The notes below the pieces were generated by a model. It had not been told where the DNA came from and did no database searches. It saw only the letters and a program-made list of their open reading frames with translations. 64,000 nucleotides of DNA from Ilumatobacteraceae bacterium (GTDB lineage: Bacteria; Actinomycetota; Acidimicrobiia; Acidimicrobiales; Ilumatobacteraceae), in assembly GCA_022843125.1 (NCBI GenBank), contig JALHOG010000006.1, positions 62,001 through 126,000 on the forward strand. The letters run 5' to 3'. A program made the translations under genes and the position numbers. Below, piece after piece: positions 41,935 to 48,774 of the stretch (positions are counted from its first letter, which is position 1; each line of letters starts with the position of its first letter).

Positions 41935-42332
41935 GATGATCGACTCAGACGAGCCCGGCGTCGACGCTGTTGCATCCCGTCGCCTCCCGGCGACGTAGAC
42001 GGCGCTCTGTGAACCATGGTCCTGGCATCCCCACATCGGTGTCCTTCCACGGCGCATATCGGCAGAAGTCTTCCAAACCATGAGGGAAGCCCGACACGGT
42101 GCCGGACATCCCCTCATGGAGCGCCGAGCAGTTCGTGTTCTCACTCGCCGTTCGGCCCGCGTACCAGCCGCGCCGTGGAGTTCCCCCGAACCAGGCGTTC
42201 GGAGTCGGCCCCACGTCGAGACCCGGGTTCGGTGATGGTGGTCCGTTGCATCGACCACGCGACGGAATCGGCAAGCCGACGACACGACCGCGCGCGACCT
42301 CGCGACGGGCTCAGCCCTTTGCATCGGCACCA
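41935..42332. other. 398-bp non-coding stretch with a repeat
   Basis: No convincing gene. Short frames on both strands have Arg/Pro/Ser-rich translations typical of out-of-frame high-GC DNA. It contains the second copy of the acyl-CoA synthetase 3'-end repeat (42273-42310). The rest looks featureless to me. Confidence 0.5.
42273..42310 (+). repeat. Direct repeat, copy 2 (remnant of an acyl-CoA synthetase 3' end)
   Basis: In the matching frame it reads NRQADDTTARDLATG from base 42266, against NGKADYKTARDLATA at the end of the ligase. Similarity stops abruptly upstream of the Asn and at the end of the repeat. It could be an attachment-site copy from an integration event or a leftover of a duplicated gene. 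Confidence 0.5.
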
Positions 42333-43583
42333 TCACGCTGCCCTCCGTCGGGATGGTGGGCCGGTTGTCTGGATGCTGCCGTCGGGGTAGCGGATGGTGA
42401 GCTCCCGGTTCGCGCCGAGGGCGATGTGCCACTGCTGCTGGTGGATGAGCGTGTGGTGGTGCGGGCACACCGGCAGGAGGTTCGCCAGGTCGGTACGGCC
42501 GCCGGCTTCCCAGTATTCGATGTGGTGCATCTTCGTGTACCGGAAGTGCACCCCGCAGCCAGGGACGGCGCACGTCGGGTAGAGGGCATTGAGCGCCCGG
42601 CGCTGAGCGCGGTTGGCGAGGCGAGCAGTGCGCCCGAGGTTCAGGTTGCCGGGGGCGTGGAGGACGATGCCGTTGCGGACCACGACGGTGTGCACGGTCG
42701 CGTCCCCGCCAGCGATCAGATCGGCCAGCACACGCAACGGCACCTCGACCGGGATCCCCCAATCGATGTCGGGGCCGCCGGCGCCGTCAGACTGTGACGC
42801 GTCGACCACGACGATCACATCGGGCTCGATCGGCGACGTCGAGCCGCCCGAGTCGCTCTCGTCAGCGCCTGACGTGTCGGTCCGGCTGACGAGATGGGCG
42901 AGCGCCAGCCCGGCGAGGTGGCGCTGGCGCAGCACCGGATCGTCGGGTGCGGTGTCGGGCGTGCCGGCGGCGAACTGGCGGCGGATCTGCGCCTCGAGGT
43001 TCGCCTTGAAGGCGATCGCCGCGTGCGGATCGAGCCGCCCTCCGTAGCAGTACATCCCGTCACCGTCGATCCAGTCACGGAACTCGACCTTGCGGCGCTG
43101 GCGAGCCAGCTTGTCCATTCCGTCGCCACGCTCCACGGCACGACGCTCCAGATCCAGCCGCTTGCCGAACTCACGCACCGACCCCGCCACCGCGACCGGC
43201 ACCAGCGCAGCGGCCCGCTCCAACAGCTCCGCCCGCTGGGCGTCGTTCAGCCCCTTGGTGTGCTTCGTGATCTCGTCGACGTGCCCCTGCGTGACTGCGC
43301 CCGCGTCGAGCGCATCGGCGAACTCGGGCACCGCCGCGAGGGTCTCGGACCGCTCGGTCGCCTTCGTCGCTTCACCCAGCGATGTGCGGGTGCAGTCGGC
43401 GACGTCCTTCTCGGGGAACGACACCTGCGGCTTCAACGCCGCCGTCAACGCCGCCTCGGACGCCGCGAGCCACCCTCGCAGCTGCGCGACCGACCGCAAC
43501 CCGGCCTTGATCGCGGCGACGTCGTCACTGGCGCGCGCCGCAGCAACCCGCTGCACCCGCTCGATCACCAGTTCGATGTCCAT
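42333..43583 (-). CDS. DUF222 / HNH endonuclease-domain protein (13E12-type)
   Basis: 416 residues. The helical DUF222 region covers about 1-300. A C-terminal HNH motif follows: CAVPGCGVHFRYTKMHHIEYWEAGGRTDLANLLPVCPHHHTLIHQ, with the paired cysteines and the H-N-H residues. The family is often multi-copy in actinobacteria and related to the 13E12 repeat. Activity is uncertain; some may be mobile or involved in DNA repair. ATG 43583 is preceded by CATGCT, 6 nt away, so the message is probably leaderless. Confidence 0.88.
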   Translation of the reverse strand: MDIELVIERVQRVAAARASDDVAAIKAGLRSVAQLRGWLAASEAALTAALKPQVSFPEKDVADCTRTSLGEATKATERSETLAAVPEFADALDAGAVTQGHVDEITKHTKGLNDAQRAELLERAAALVPVAVAGSVREFGKRLDLERRAVERGDGMDKLARQRRKVEFRDWIDGDGMYCYGGRLDPHAAIAFKANLEAQIRRQFAAGTPDTAPDDPVLRQRHLAGLALAHLVSRTDTSGADESDSGGSTSPIEPDVIVVVDASQSDGAGGPDIDWGIPVEVPLRVLADLIAGGDATVHTVVVRNGIVLHAPGNLNLGRTARLANRAQRRALNALYPTCAVPGCGVHFRYTKMHHIEYWEAGGRTDLANLLPVCPHHHTLIHQQQWHIALGANRELTIRYPDGSIQTTGPPSRRRAA

Positions 43584-43891
43584 GAACACAGCATGGCAGG
43601 GGGGTGTGACACCGTGTTCGTGCTTGACGGGCGGGCTGCAAAACGCGTTGCTGGCCGGAGCGGTTGCGCTGCTTCGACGCCTGGCCCTGGGTGTGACTGA
43701 CCGACTGGTCCTGTGGTTGATCTGTCGGCGTCGCGGCAGCGTGATCGCCAGGTGCTGCGGTCGTGGGGGAATCAGCCAGCTCGTGGCGGCGAGCGAGGCG
43801 GCCCTCGAACGTCGTTGGAGTTCCACTCCCGCACGGCCGGAGCCCTGCGGGTGGTCCCAGGCACACGGACGCGCGAGAGGTTTGCCGCGGC
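43584..43891. other. 308-bp stretch without a recognised gene
   Basis: Apart from the putative -10 box of the HNH gene at its left edge I see no gene, RNA or strong hairpin. Frames across it are low-complexity Arg/Ser/Pro translations. Confidence 0.4.
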
Positions 43892-44350
43892 CTAGACGTC
43901 GAGACTGACGATCGTCTCGCCTTCGGCGTCGACGTCACCAGTCGGCACGAAGCCGAGACGAGCGTAGAAACCCGCTGGGCCGTCCTCGGCCGGCACAAAG
44001 CTGGTGAGCAGTTCCGACGCGCCCTCGGCCTTGACGATTGCAGCGACCGCCTGCACGACTGCAGCGCCGATGCCTCGGCCCTGGTGCTGCTGATCCACGA
44101 TCAGCTTCCAGAGGAACCATGGTCCGATGATCTCGGGCGGATCGGGTGTGACGTTCCAACTCAGCATGACGAATCCCACGACCGTGCCGTCGACGACGAC
44201 GGCGCGAGACCACGGGTTGCCTTCGGGACAGTCGGCTGCTTCTTCGAGCGCCTCCCGCACGGTGCCGACGAAGTCGCGTTGGCGATCCGAGACCGCGACA
44301 GCCTGCACAGCTGCCAGGTTGTCGTCATCGATCTCGGCCAGTTCGATCAT
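43892..44350 (-). CDS. GNAT-family N-acetyltransferase
   Basis: 152 residues: acetyl-CoA loop VDQQHQGRGIGAAVVQAVAAI (the Q/RxxGxG/A motif), beta-bulge region PWSRAVVVDGTVVGFVML and end FYARLGFVPTGDV. It acetylates an amine using acetyl-CoA; the sequence resembles the spermine/spermidine acetyltransferase branch, but the substrate is not certain. Start MIELAEIDDDN chosen from family length. Confidence 0.85.
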   Translation of the reverse strand: MIELAEIDDDNLAAVQAVAVSDRQRDFVGTVREALEEAADCPEGNPWSRAVVVDGTVVGFVMLSWNVTPDPPEIIGPWFLWKLIVDQQHQGRGIGAAVVQAVAAIVKAEGASELLTSFVPAEDGPAGFYARLGFVPTGDVDAEGETIVSLDV

Positions 44351-44494
44351 GGTCACGTCGACCACAGTACGGAACCCCACCGATCCGCGCCGCGGACGTT
44401 CGCGTCTTGATGCGACACTGCGCTGCCGGCGCGGTGGCCCGTCGGATCGCACGACAACCGCTACGCCCTCCACGTGACGGTCGGTGGCGCGCCA

Positions 44495-44531
44495 GAAGTG
44501 CCGTCGGCGCTTGTTGAGCGAGCGCCACTTC
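44495..44531. repeat. Imperfect hairpin, element E
   Basis: GAAGTG ... CACTTC arms with an inner GGCGCTTG/CGAGCGCC pairing. One of four stem-loops of similar plan that sit at ORF borders between 44.5 and 45.95 kb. Confidence 0.4.
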
Positions 44532-44558
44532 GGGCACGATGGGCTCGATGGTGTGCAA

Positions 44559-44831
44559 GTGACTGCACGAGGCCGCAACCGCCGATCACGAGTTGTGCCA
44601 TCTGACCCGGCTCGCGAGCAGCGAGCCTGGTTCAGCTTGTTGTTCGCTACCTTTGCGGTAGCGGCGTGGGGGATCTGGATGATTCTTCAGCCGGACGTCT
44701 TCGTTGGGACCGGCCGCCGCAGCTTTCGTGAGCCTGAGCACGCTCAGGTGTTCGGTGTCGGGATCGCCGTGGTGTTCAGCATTCTGCTGGTCCGCGGAGT
44801 GATGATGTACCGGACCAGCCGCCGTTCCTGA
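44559..44831 (+). CDS. Small membrane protein, two spans
   Basis: About 90 residues from GTG 44559 (GTG 44553 is possible). Two hydrophobic helices, AWFSLLFATFAVAAWGIWMIL and VFGVGIAVVFSILLVRGVMMY, are joined by a charged loop (FVGTGRRSFREPEHAQ). Not recognised. The end of the gene overlaps hairpin D. Confidence 0.5.
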   Translation: MTARGRNRRSRVVPSDPAREQRAWFSLLFATFAVAAWGIWMILQPDVFVGTGRRSFREPEHAQVFGVGIAVVFSILLVRGVMMYRTSRRS

Positions 44832-44865
44832 GCGGGCCGGTTCGTGCATTGAGCGCCAGAACGGC
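44821..44865. repeat. Imperfect hairpin, element D
   Basis: GCCGTTC ... GAACGGC arms (7 bp perfect) with partly paired inner sequence, overlapping the stop of the small membrane gene. Confidence 0.45.
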
Positions 44866-44906
44866 GATCGGGTCGGGCGGTAGCCAGGCCGGACATACTG
44901 ACGCCA

Positions 44907-45092
44907 ATGGAGAGCAACGAGATTCGCGTCGGTTCGATCTACGAATACTGTGCGTTCCATCCGGTTCTCTGCACCGGTGTCGATGAGGTCGGGGCCGTCC
45001 TGATTCGTGCCCACCTCGACGAGTACGCGGCCCTCCGAGTCGGCGGAATGGCGGTCGAGGAAGCGATCAGCCAGTTGCCCACCAACGCATAG
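44907..45092 (+). CDS. Small hypothetical protein, 61 aa
   Basis: MESNEIRVGSIYEYCAFHPV and onward, a 61-residue acidic protein with balanced composition. CATACT lies 7 nt before the ATG, the same box used by the RHH antitoxin gene further on, which supports expression without a leader. Its stop codon lies within the first bases of hairpin A. Family unknown. Confidence 0.5.
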   Translation: MESNEIRVGSIYEYCAFHPVLCTGVDEVGAVLIRAHLDEYAALRVGGMAVEEAISQLPTNA

Positions 45093-45165
45093 CTGCCGTG
45101 ATGCGCTCGTCGTTCTGCGCCGGCTCCAGCGCTTGCGCCGAGAGCAACGACCGGGCAGTCTGCGT
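45085..45165. repeat. Long imperfect stem-loop, element A (copy 1 of a 58-nt repeat)
   Basis: Outer arms ACGCATAGCTGCC / GGGCAGTCTGCGT and inner arms GTCGTT / AACGAC form an 81-nt structure. The core 45103-45160 matches 45879-45936 at 45 of 58 positions, with both ends nearly identical and the apex different. Confidence 0.55.
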
Positions 45166-45168
45166 GCC

Positions 45169-45723
45169 TTGATATCGGCACCATTCGAGTTTGCGATACA
45201 TGACAACAACTCGTTCATGTTTCGTCGCGCGGCGCACTGCCCCGTGTGCACGCGGGTGCTTGACTCGTCCTGGATAGACCCCGAGTTCAGGTTGGCCAAG
45301 CGGAATCTCGACCTCTCGACGACGTACGACGGAGCCGTGATCGCATCGCATTCGTTCGTCCAGGCGTGCGACGGAATCCCGGGGGTGGCCTTCTCGCCGC
45401 TCGCCACAGAACCCGGATTTTCGATCATGAGGGTCGACCGCATCGTCCGCGTGGACGCGGTGGCGAACCGCACGGAATTCGGCGAGACGTGCGAGGGCTG
45501 CGGTGAGCCGAGATACGTGATCTGGCCCGGGCCGCTGTACCTCGCAAGCGGAGAAGCAGTCGAGCGAGGGTTCAGCCGAACTGATCTGGGCTATGGCGAC
45601 ACCGCTGACTTCGGCAAGAGTCAGCCCAATCATCTCAGTCCGGCGATCGTCGCCGACTCGGACACTGCGCACTATCTCGGGTCAGTGGGCCTACGAGGCG
45701 TCCACCTGATCGTGCCACGTTGA
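45169..45723 (+). CDS. Double-CXXCG-motif protein (possible immunity protein)
   Basis: 184 residues from TTG 45169 (ATG 45217 is an alternative). CPVC near residue 25 and CEGCG near 113 form two zinc-ribbon-like knuckles. The end, TAHYLGSVGLRGVHLIV, matches the plan of the double-CXXCG family first noted in myxobacteria, some members of which are immunity proteins. The reading frame begins directly after stem-loop A. No toxin partner is visible next to it. Base composition is less GC-rich than its neighbours. Confidence 0.5.
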   Translation: MISAPFEFAIHDNNSFMFRRAAHCPVCTRVLDSSWIDPEFRLAKRNLDLSTTYDGAVIASHSFVQACDGIPGVAFSPLATEPGFSIMRVDRIVRVDAVANRTEFGETCEGCGEPRYVIWPGPLYLASGEAVERGFSRTDLGYGDTADFGKSQPNHLSPAIVADSDTAHYLGSVGLRGVHLIVPR

Positions 45724-45956
45724 CTCGCGTGCGCAGAACTGCCTGATTGAGTTCCCTGGTGGGGCTGCGGCGTTGTTCGTAGCCTGGTGTCCTGGTTGTC
45801 GTCGCTCTCGAACTGCCTGCCGCCCTGGTTGTTGAGCTGGTTCCCGAACGAGTTGTGCGGCCACCAGGACTGCGCTCGGCGCTCGTCGTTCTGCATCGAC
45901 GCGCTGGCTTGCGCGAGGAGCGACGACCGGGCAATCGGGCTGCCTCGGTTCGGTTG
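45724..45956. other. Gene-poor segment containing stem-loop B
   Basis: About 230 bp. The only clear structure is the second 58-nt repeat at 45879-45936. A 74-codon minus-strand frame rich in Gln, Asn and Ser (45672-45896) exists but has no start signal and runs into the repeat. Confidence 0.4.
45879..45936. repeat. 58-nt repeat, copy 2 (element B)
   Basis: Shares GCGCTCGTCGTTCTGC, GCTTGCGC and ACGACCGGGCA with copy 1, again with inverted arms GTCGT / ACGAC. It lies just upstream of the toxin-antitoxin promoter. Confidence 0.55.
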
Positions 45957-45982
45957 CGTGATGTATCACGTTCCGTCATACT
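45954..45982 (+). promoter_or_regulatory. Toxin-antitoxin promoter with operator
   Basis: TTGCGT (45954-45959), 17 nt, CATACT (45977-45982), 6 nt before the GTG. A perfect palindrome CGTGAT-GT-ATCACG (45957-45970) overlaps the -35 and spacer, where the RHH antitoxin would be expected to bind and repress. Confidence 0.6.
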
Positions 45983-45988
45983 GACCGC

Positions 45989-46228
45989 GTGGCGAAAGCG
46001 ATCTCGGTGCGGTTGGACGATGAGGCGGAGCGGGCGTTGCGACTCCTCGAATCGACCGGTCTCAGCCGATCCGAGGCGATCCGGTCGTCGCTGCTCGCCT
46101 CGGCTGATCGGATGCGTCGACGCAGCCAGCTCGCTGCCGAAGTTGCTGCGCTCGAAGCCGACGACGACGACCGCAGCGAGATGCTCGCCGTTGCGTCGCT
46201 GATGGAGTCGATGCGTGCAGCGGGGTGA
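45989..46228 (+). CDS. Ribbon-helix-helix antitoxin
   Basis: 79 residues. KAISVRLDDEAERALRLLESTGLSRSEAIRSSL is a CopG/MetJ-type ribbon-helix-helix DNA-binding domain. The rest is an acidic helix that would bind and block the toxin. GTG start from a leaderless promoter. Overlaps the toxin gene by 14 nt. Confidence 0.85.
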   Translation: MAKAISVRLDDEAERALRLLESTGLSRSEAIRSSLLASADRMRRRSQLAAEVAALEADDDDRSEMLAVASLMESMRAAG

Positions 46229-46532
46229 CGTCTACCGGTTCAAGGTCCCCAAGGGCGTCGGCCACGAACAGCAAGGTGAGCGGTACGGCGTCGTGGTGCA
46301 GTCCGACGTGATGCTGCCCCGCTCCGTCGTGGTGATCGCTCCGACGTCTCGGAGTGCCAAACCTGCGTCGTTCCGGCCGGAGGTCGACGTCGCTGACGGT
46401 CTGACACGGGTGCTGGTCGAGCAGCTCGGCGCCGTGGACGTGCAGCGGCTCGGACGTCGCGTCGGCAGGCTCACGGCCGAGGAGATGTGGTCGGTCGACG
46501 ACGCCCTCGTCGTCGTGCTCGGCCTCGGCTGA
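46215..46532 (+). CDS. MazF/PemK-type endoribonuclease toxin
   Basis: 105 residues of the MazF/PemK fold: RGDVYRFKVPKG start, GERYGVVVQSD, VVVIAPTSRSA and VLVEQLGAVDVQRLGRRVGRLTAEEM. It cuts mRNA when free of the antitoxin. GTG start inside the antitoxin gene, so the two are coupled. The recognition sequence cannot be predicted. Confidence 0.87.
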   Translation: MQRGDVYRFKVPKGVGHEQQGERYGVVVQSDVMLPRSVVVIAPTSRSAKPASFRPEVDVADGLTRVLVEQLGAVDVQRLGRRVGRLTAEEMWSVDDALVVVLGLG

Positions 46533-46763
46533 CCCGCACCTACCTGTAGATGTGATCGAGGGATGCCCGCGGGGCCCCTCGTCGAGGGTCTGCTTGTTCC
46601 TGATCGGAGATCGGGATGTCGGCGGTTCGCGCCATCGCAACGGTTCGATCAGCTGCTGCTCTCAGGACGGGACGGGGGCCGCCATCGCTGGACGAGTGAT
46701 CGCCGCCGTGTCGGAACGGACGCCTCGGCACGTCAGTCCCGCACCACCCGGAAGCGGACGCGA

Positions 46764-48647
46764 TCAGATCTCGACGTGGGTGCCGACCTCGAACACCTGG
46801 TTCGGGGGGAGCTTGAAGAATCGGCTGGCGTTGGCCGCGCCCCTGTTGAGGAGCACGAACAACTCCTCGCGCCACGGGTGCATGCCCGGCACCTTGCCCG
46901 CGGTGACCGACTCGCGCCCGAGGAAATAGGTCATCTCGTCGACGTTGACATCCAACTCGTTCAACGCGCCGAGCGCGAACGGCAGGTCGGGCTCGTCCAT
47001 GAAGCCGTAGTCGATCCGTACCTGATAGATGCCGTCGCCGAGCACCGTGACCGTCGATCGCCGCTCCTCGGGGACGCGCGGCACGTCGCTCGTGTGCACC
47101 GACACGAGCAGCACGAGCTCGTGCAGGACCCGATTGTGTCGCAGGTTCGACATCAGCGCCGGCGGCGCTGCGCCCTCGTCCTTGAAGAGATACACCGCGA
47201 CCCCCGGCACCCGCGCCACGTGGGCCTCGAGCGCCTCGTCGACCACGTCGCGCATCGGGCGTTCGCCACGCCGGATCCGTGAGGCCACGAGCTGGCGCCC
47301 CTTGCGCCACGTGGTCATCTGGAGCACCAGGCCGAACCCGACCAGCAGCGGGAACCATCCCCCGCTCGGGATCTTGGGGATGTTGGCGCCGAGGAACGCG
47401 ATGTCGACGATCAGGAACGGAATCAGGATCGCGAGCGACTTGCCGACCGACCACCGCCACTTGTCGCGCACGAATCGGTAGAAGATCAGCGTCGTGATCA
47501 ACATCGTCGTCGTCACGGCGATGCCATAGGCCGAGGCGAGGTTGCTCGACGTCCGGAACGTGAGCACCAACCCCACGCAGCCGATCATCAGCATCCAGTT
47601 CACGAGCGGCACGTACACCTGCCCGATGTGCTTGTCGGACGTGTGCAGGATCGCGAGCCGCGGGAAGTAGTCGAGCTGCACGGCCTGGACCGTCAGCGAG
47701 AACGCCCCGGAGATGAGTGCCTGCGACGCGATCACGGTGGCCATCGTCGCCAGGATCGCGAGCGGCGTGAGGGCCCAGCCGGGCGCCATCTCGTAGAACG
47801 GCCTGAGGTCGCCGATCTCCTCGGTGGGCCGCTCCGCCAGCAGCGCCGCCTGACCGAAGTAGTTGAGCAGGAGGCCAGGGAGCACGAGGCCGTACCAGGC
47901 GATCTGGATCGGCTTGCGGCCGAAGTGACCCATGTCGGCGTAGAGGGCTTCGCCACCCGTGACGACGAGGAAGATCGACCCGAGCGCGATGAATCCCTTC
48001 CACGGGTGCTCGATGAAGAAGTCGATCGCGTACGTCGGCGACACGGCCCGCAGCACCTCGGGGTGGGCGATGATCTGACGCAACCCGAGCAGACCGATCG
48101 TGGTGAACCAAGCGATCATGATCGGGCTGAACACCTTCGCGATGCCCGCCGTGCCGCGCTGCTGCACCGCGAAGAGCCCGATGAGGATCACCACCGCGAT
48201 CGGGATCACCCAGTCGGAGAAGGCGGGGGTCGCCACTTCGAACCCCTCGACTGCGGACAGCACCGAGATCGCCGGTGTGATCAACCCGTCGCCATAAAGC
48301 AGCGCCGTACCGAACACGCCGAGCGTCACCACGCCGGCCGCGATCTTCGAGACCGACTGCCCCTCCGGCGGGATCACCAGCGACGTAAGGGCGAGGATGC
48401 CTCCCTCACCGTGGTTGTCGGCGCGCATCACCATCAGGAGGTACTTCATCGAGATGACGATGACGAGCGCCCAGAAGGCGATCGACGCCGCCCCATAGGT
48501 GGTGGTCAGGTCGACCTCGAGCTCGGCGTGGTGGAAGGCCTCACGGAACGCATAGATCGGGCTGGTGCCGATGTCACCGAACACGATGCCGAGCGTGCCG
48601 AAGGCGAGCACGGCCATGCCGCCGTGCGGGGGGTTCGCTTCGCTCAC
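46764..48647 (-). CDS. kup: KUP-family potassium uptake protein
   Basis: 627 residues with about 12 helices. Family motifs are ALGTLG-like AFGTLGIVFGDIGTSPIYAFREAF at the N-terminus, ADNHGEGGILAL and YGDGLITPAISVLSAVEG. It takes up potassium with protons. A cytoplasmic C-terminal domain of about 170 residues completes it. GTG start; TAGCGT lies 9 nt upstream. The 230 bp to the toxin gene hold no gene I can support. Confidence 0.95.
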   Translation of the reverse strand: MSEANPPHGGMAVLAFGTLGIVFGDIGTSPIYAFREAFHHAELEVDLTTTYGAASIAFWALVIVISMKYLLMVMRADNHGEGGILALTSLVIPPEGQSVSKIAAGVVTLGVFGTALLYGDGLITPAISVLSAVEGFEVATPAFSDWVIPIAVVILIGLFAVQQRGTAGIAKVFSPIMIAWFTTIGLLGLRQIIAHPEVLRAVSPTYAIDFFIEHPWKGFIALGSIFLVVTGGEALYADMGHFGRKPIQIAWYGLVLPGLLLNYFGQAALLAERPTEEIGDLRPFYEMAPGWALTPLAILATMATVIASQALISGAFSLTVQAVQLDYFPRLAILHTSDKHIGQVYVPLVNWMLMIGCVGLVLTFRTSSNLASAYGIAVTTTMLITTLIFYRFVRDKWRWSVGKSLAILIPFLIVDIAFLGANIPKIPSGGWFPLLVGFGLVLQMTTWRKGRQLVASRIRRGERPMRDVVDEALEAHVARVPGVAVYLFKDEGAAPPALMSNLRHNRVLHELVLLVSVHTSDVPRVPEERRSTVTVLGDGIYQVRIDYGFMDEPDLPFALGALNELDVNVDEMTYFLGRESVTAGKVPGMHPWREELFVLLNRGAANASRFFKLPPNQVFEVGTHVEI

Positions 48648-48774
48648 AACCAGGGCACGCTACCCCTGACCGGGGCTCACCGATGTCACCCGTTGCGACA
48701 GGCCTCACCGGGTGCTGTCATCGCGTTCCGAACACGTCGAGCCGCGCGTGGACGATGACCTCATCGCGGCGGCT

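Noticed and set aside
41945..42274. Minus-strand 109-codon frame in the gap before the HNH gene
   Set aside because: No ribosome site; low-complexity Arg/Pro/Gly composition and no recognisable domain.
45672..45896. Minus-strand 74-codon frame rich in Gln, Asn and Ser
   Set aside because: Runs through the 58-nt repeat and has no start signal or -10 box; better explained as non-coding sequence between cassettes.
46533..46763. GGTTCGATC stretch as a possible tRNA T-arm between mazF and kup
   Set aside because: I could not build acceptor, D or anticodon stems around it.
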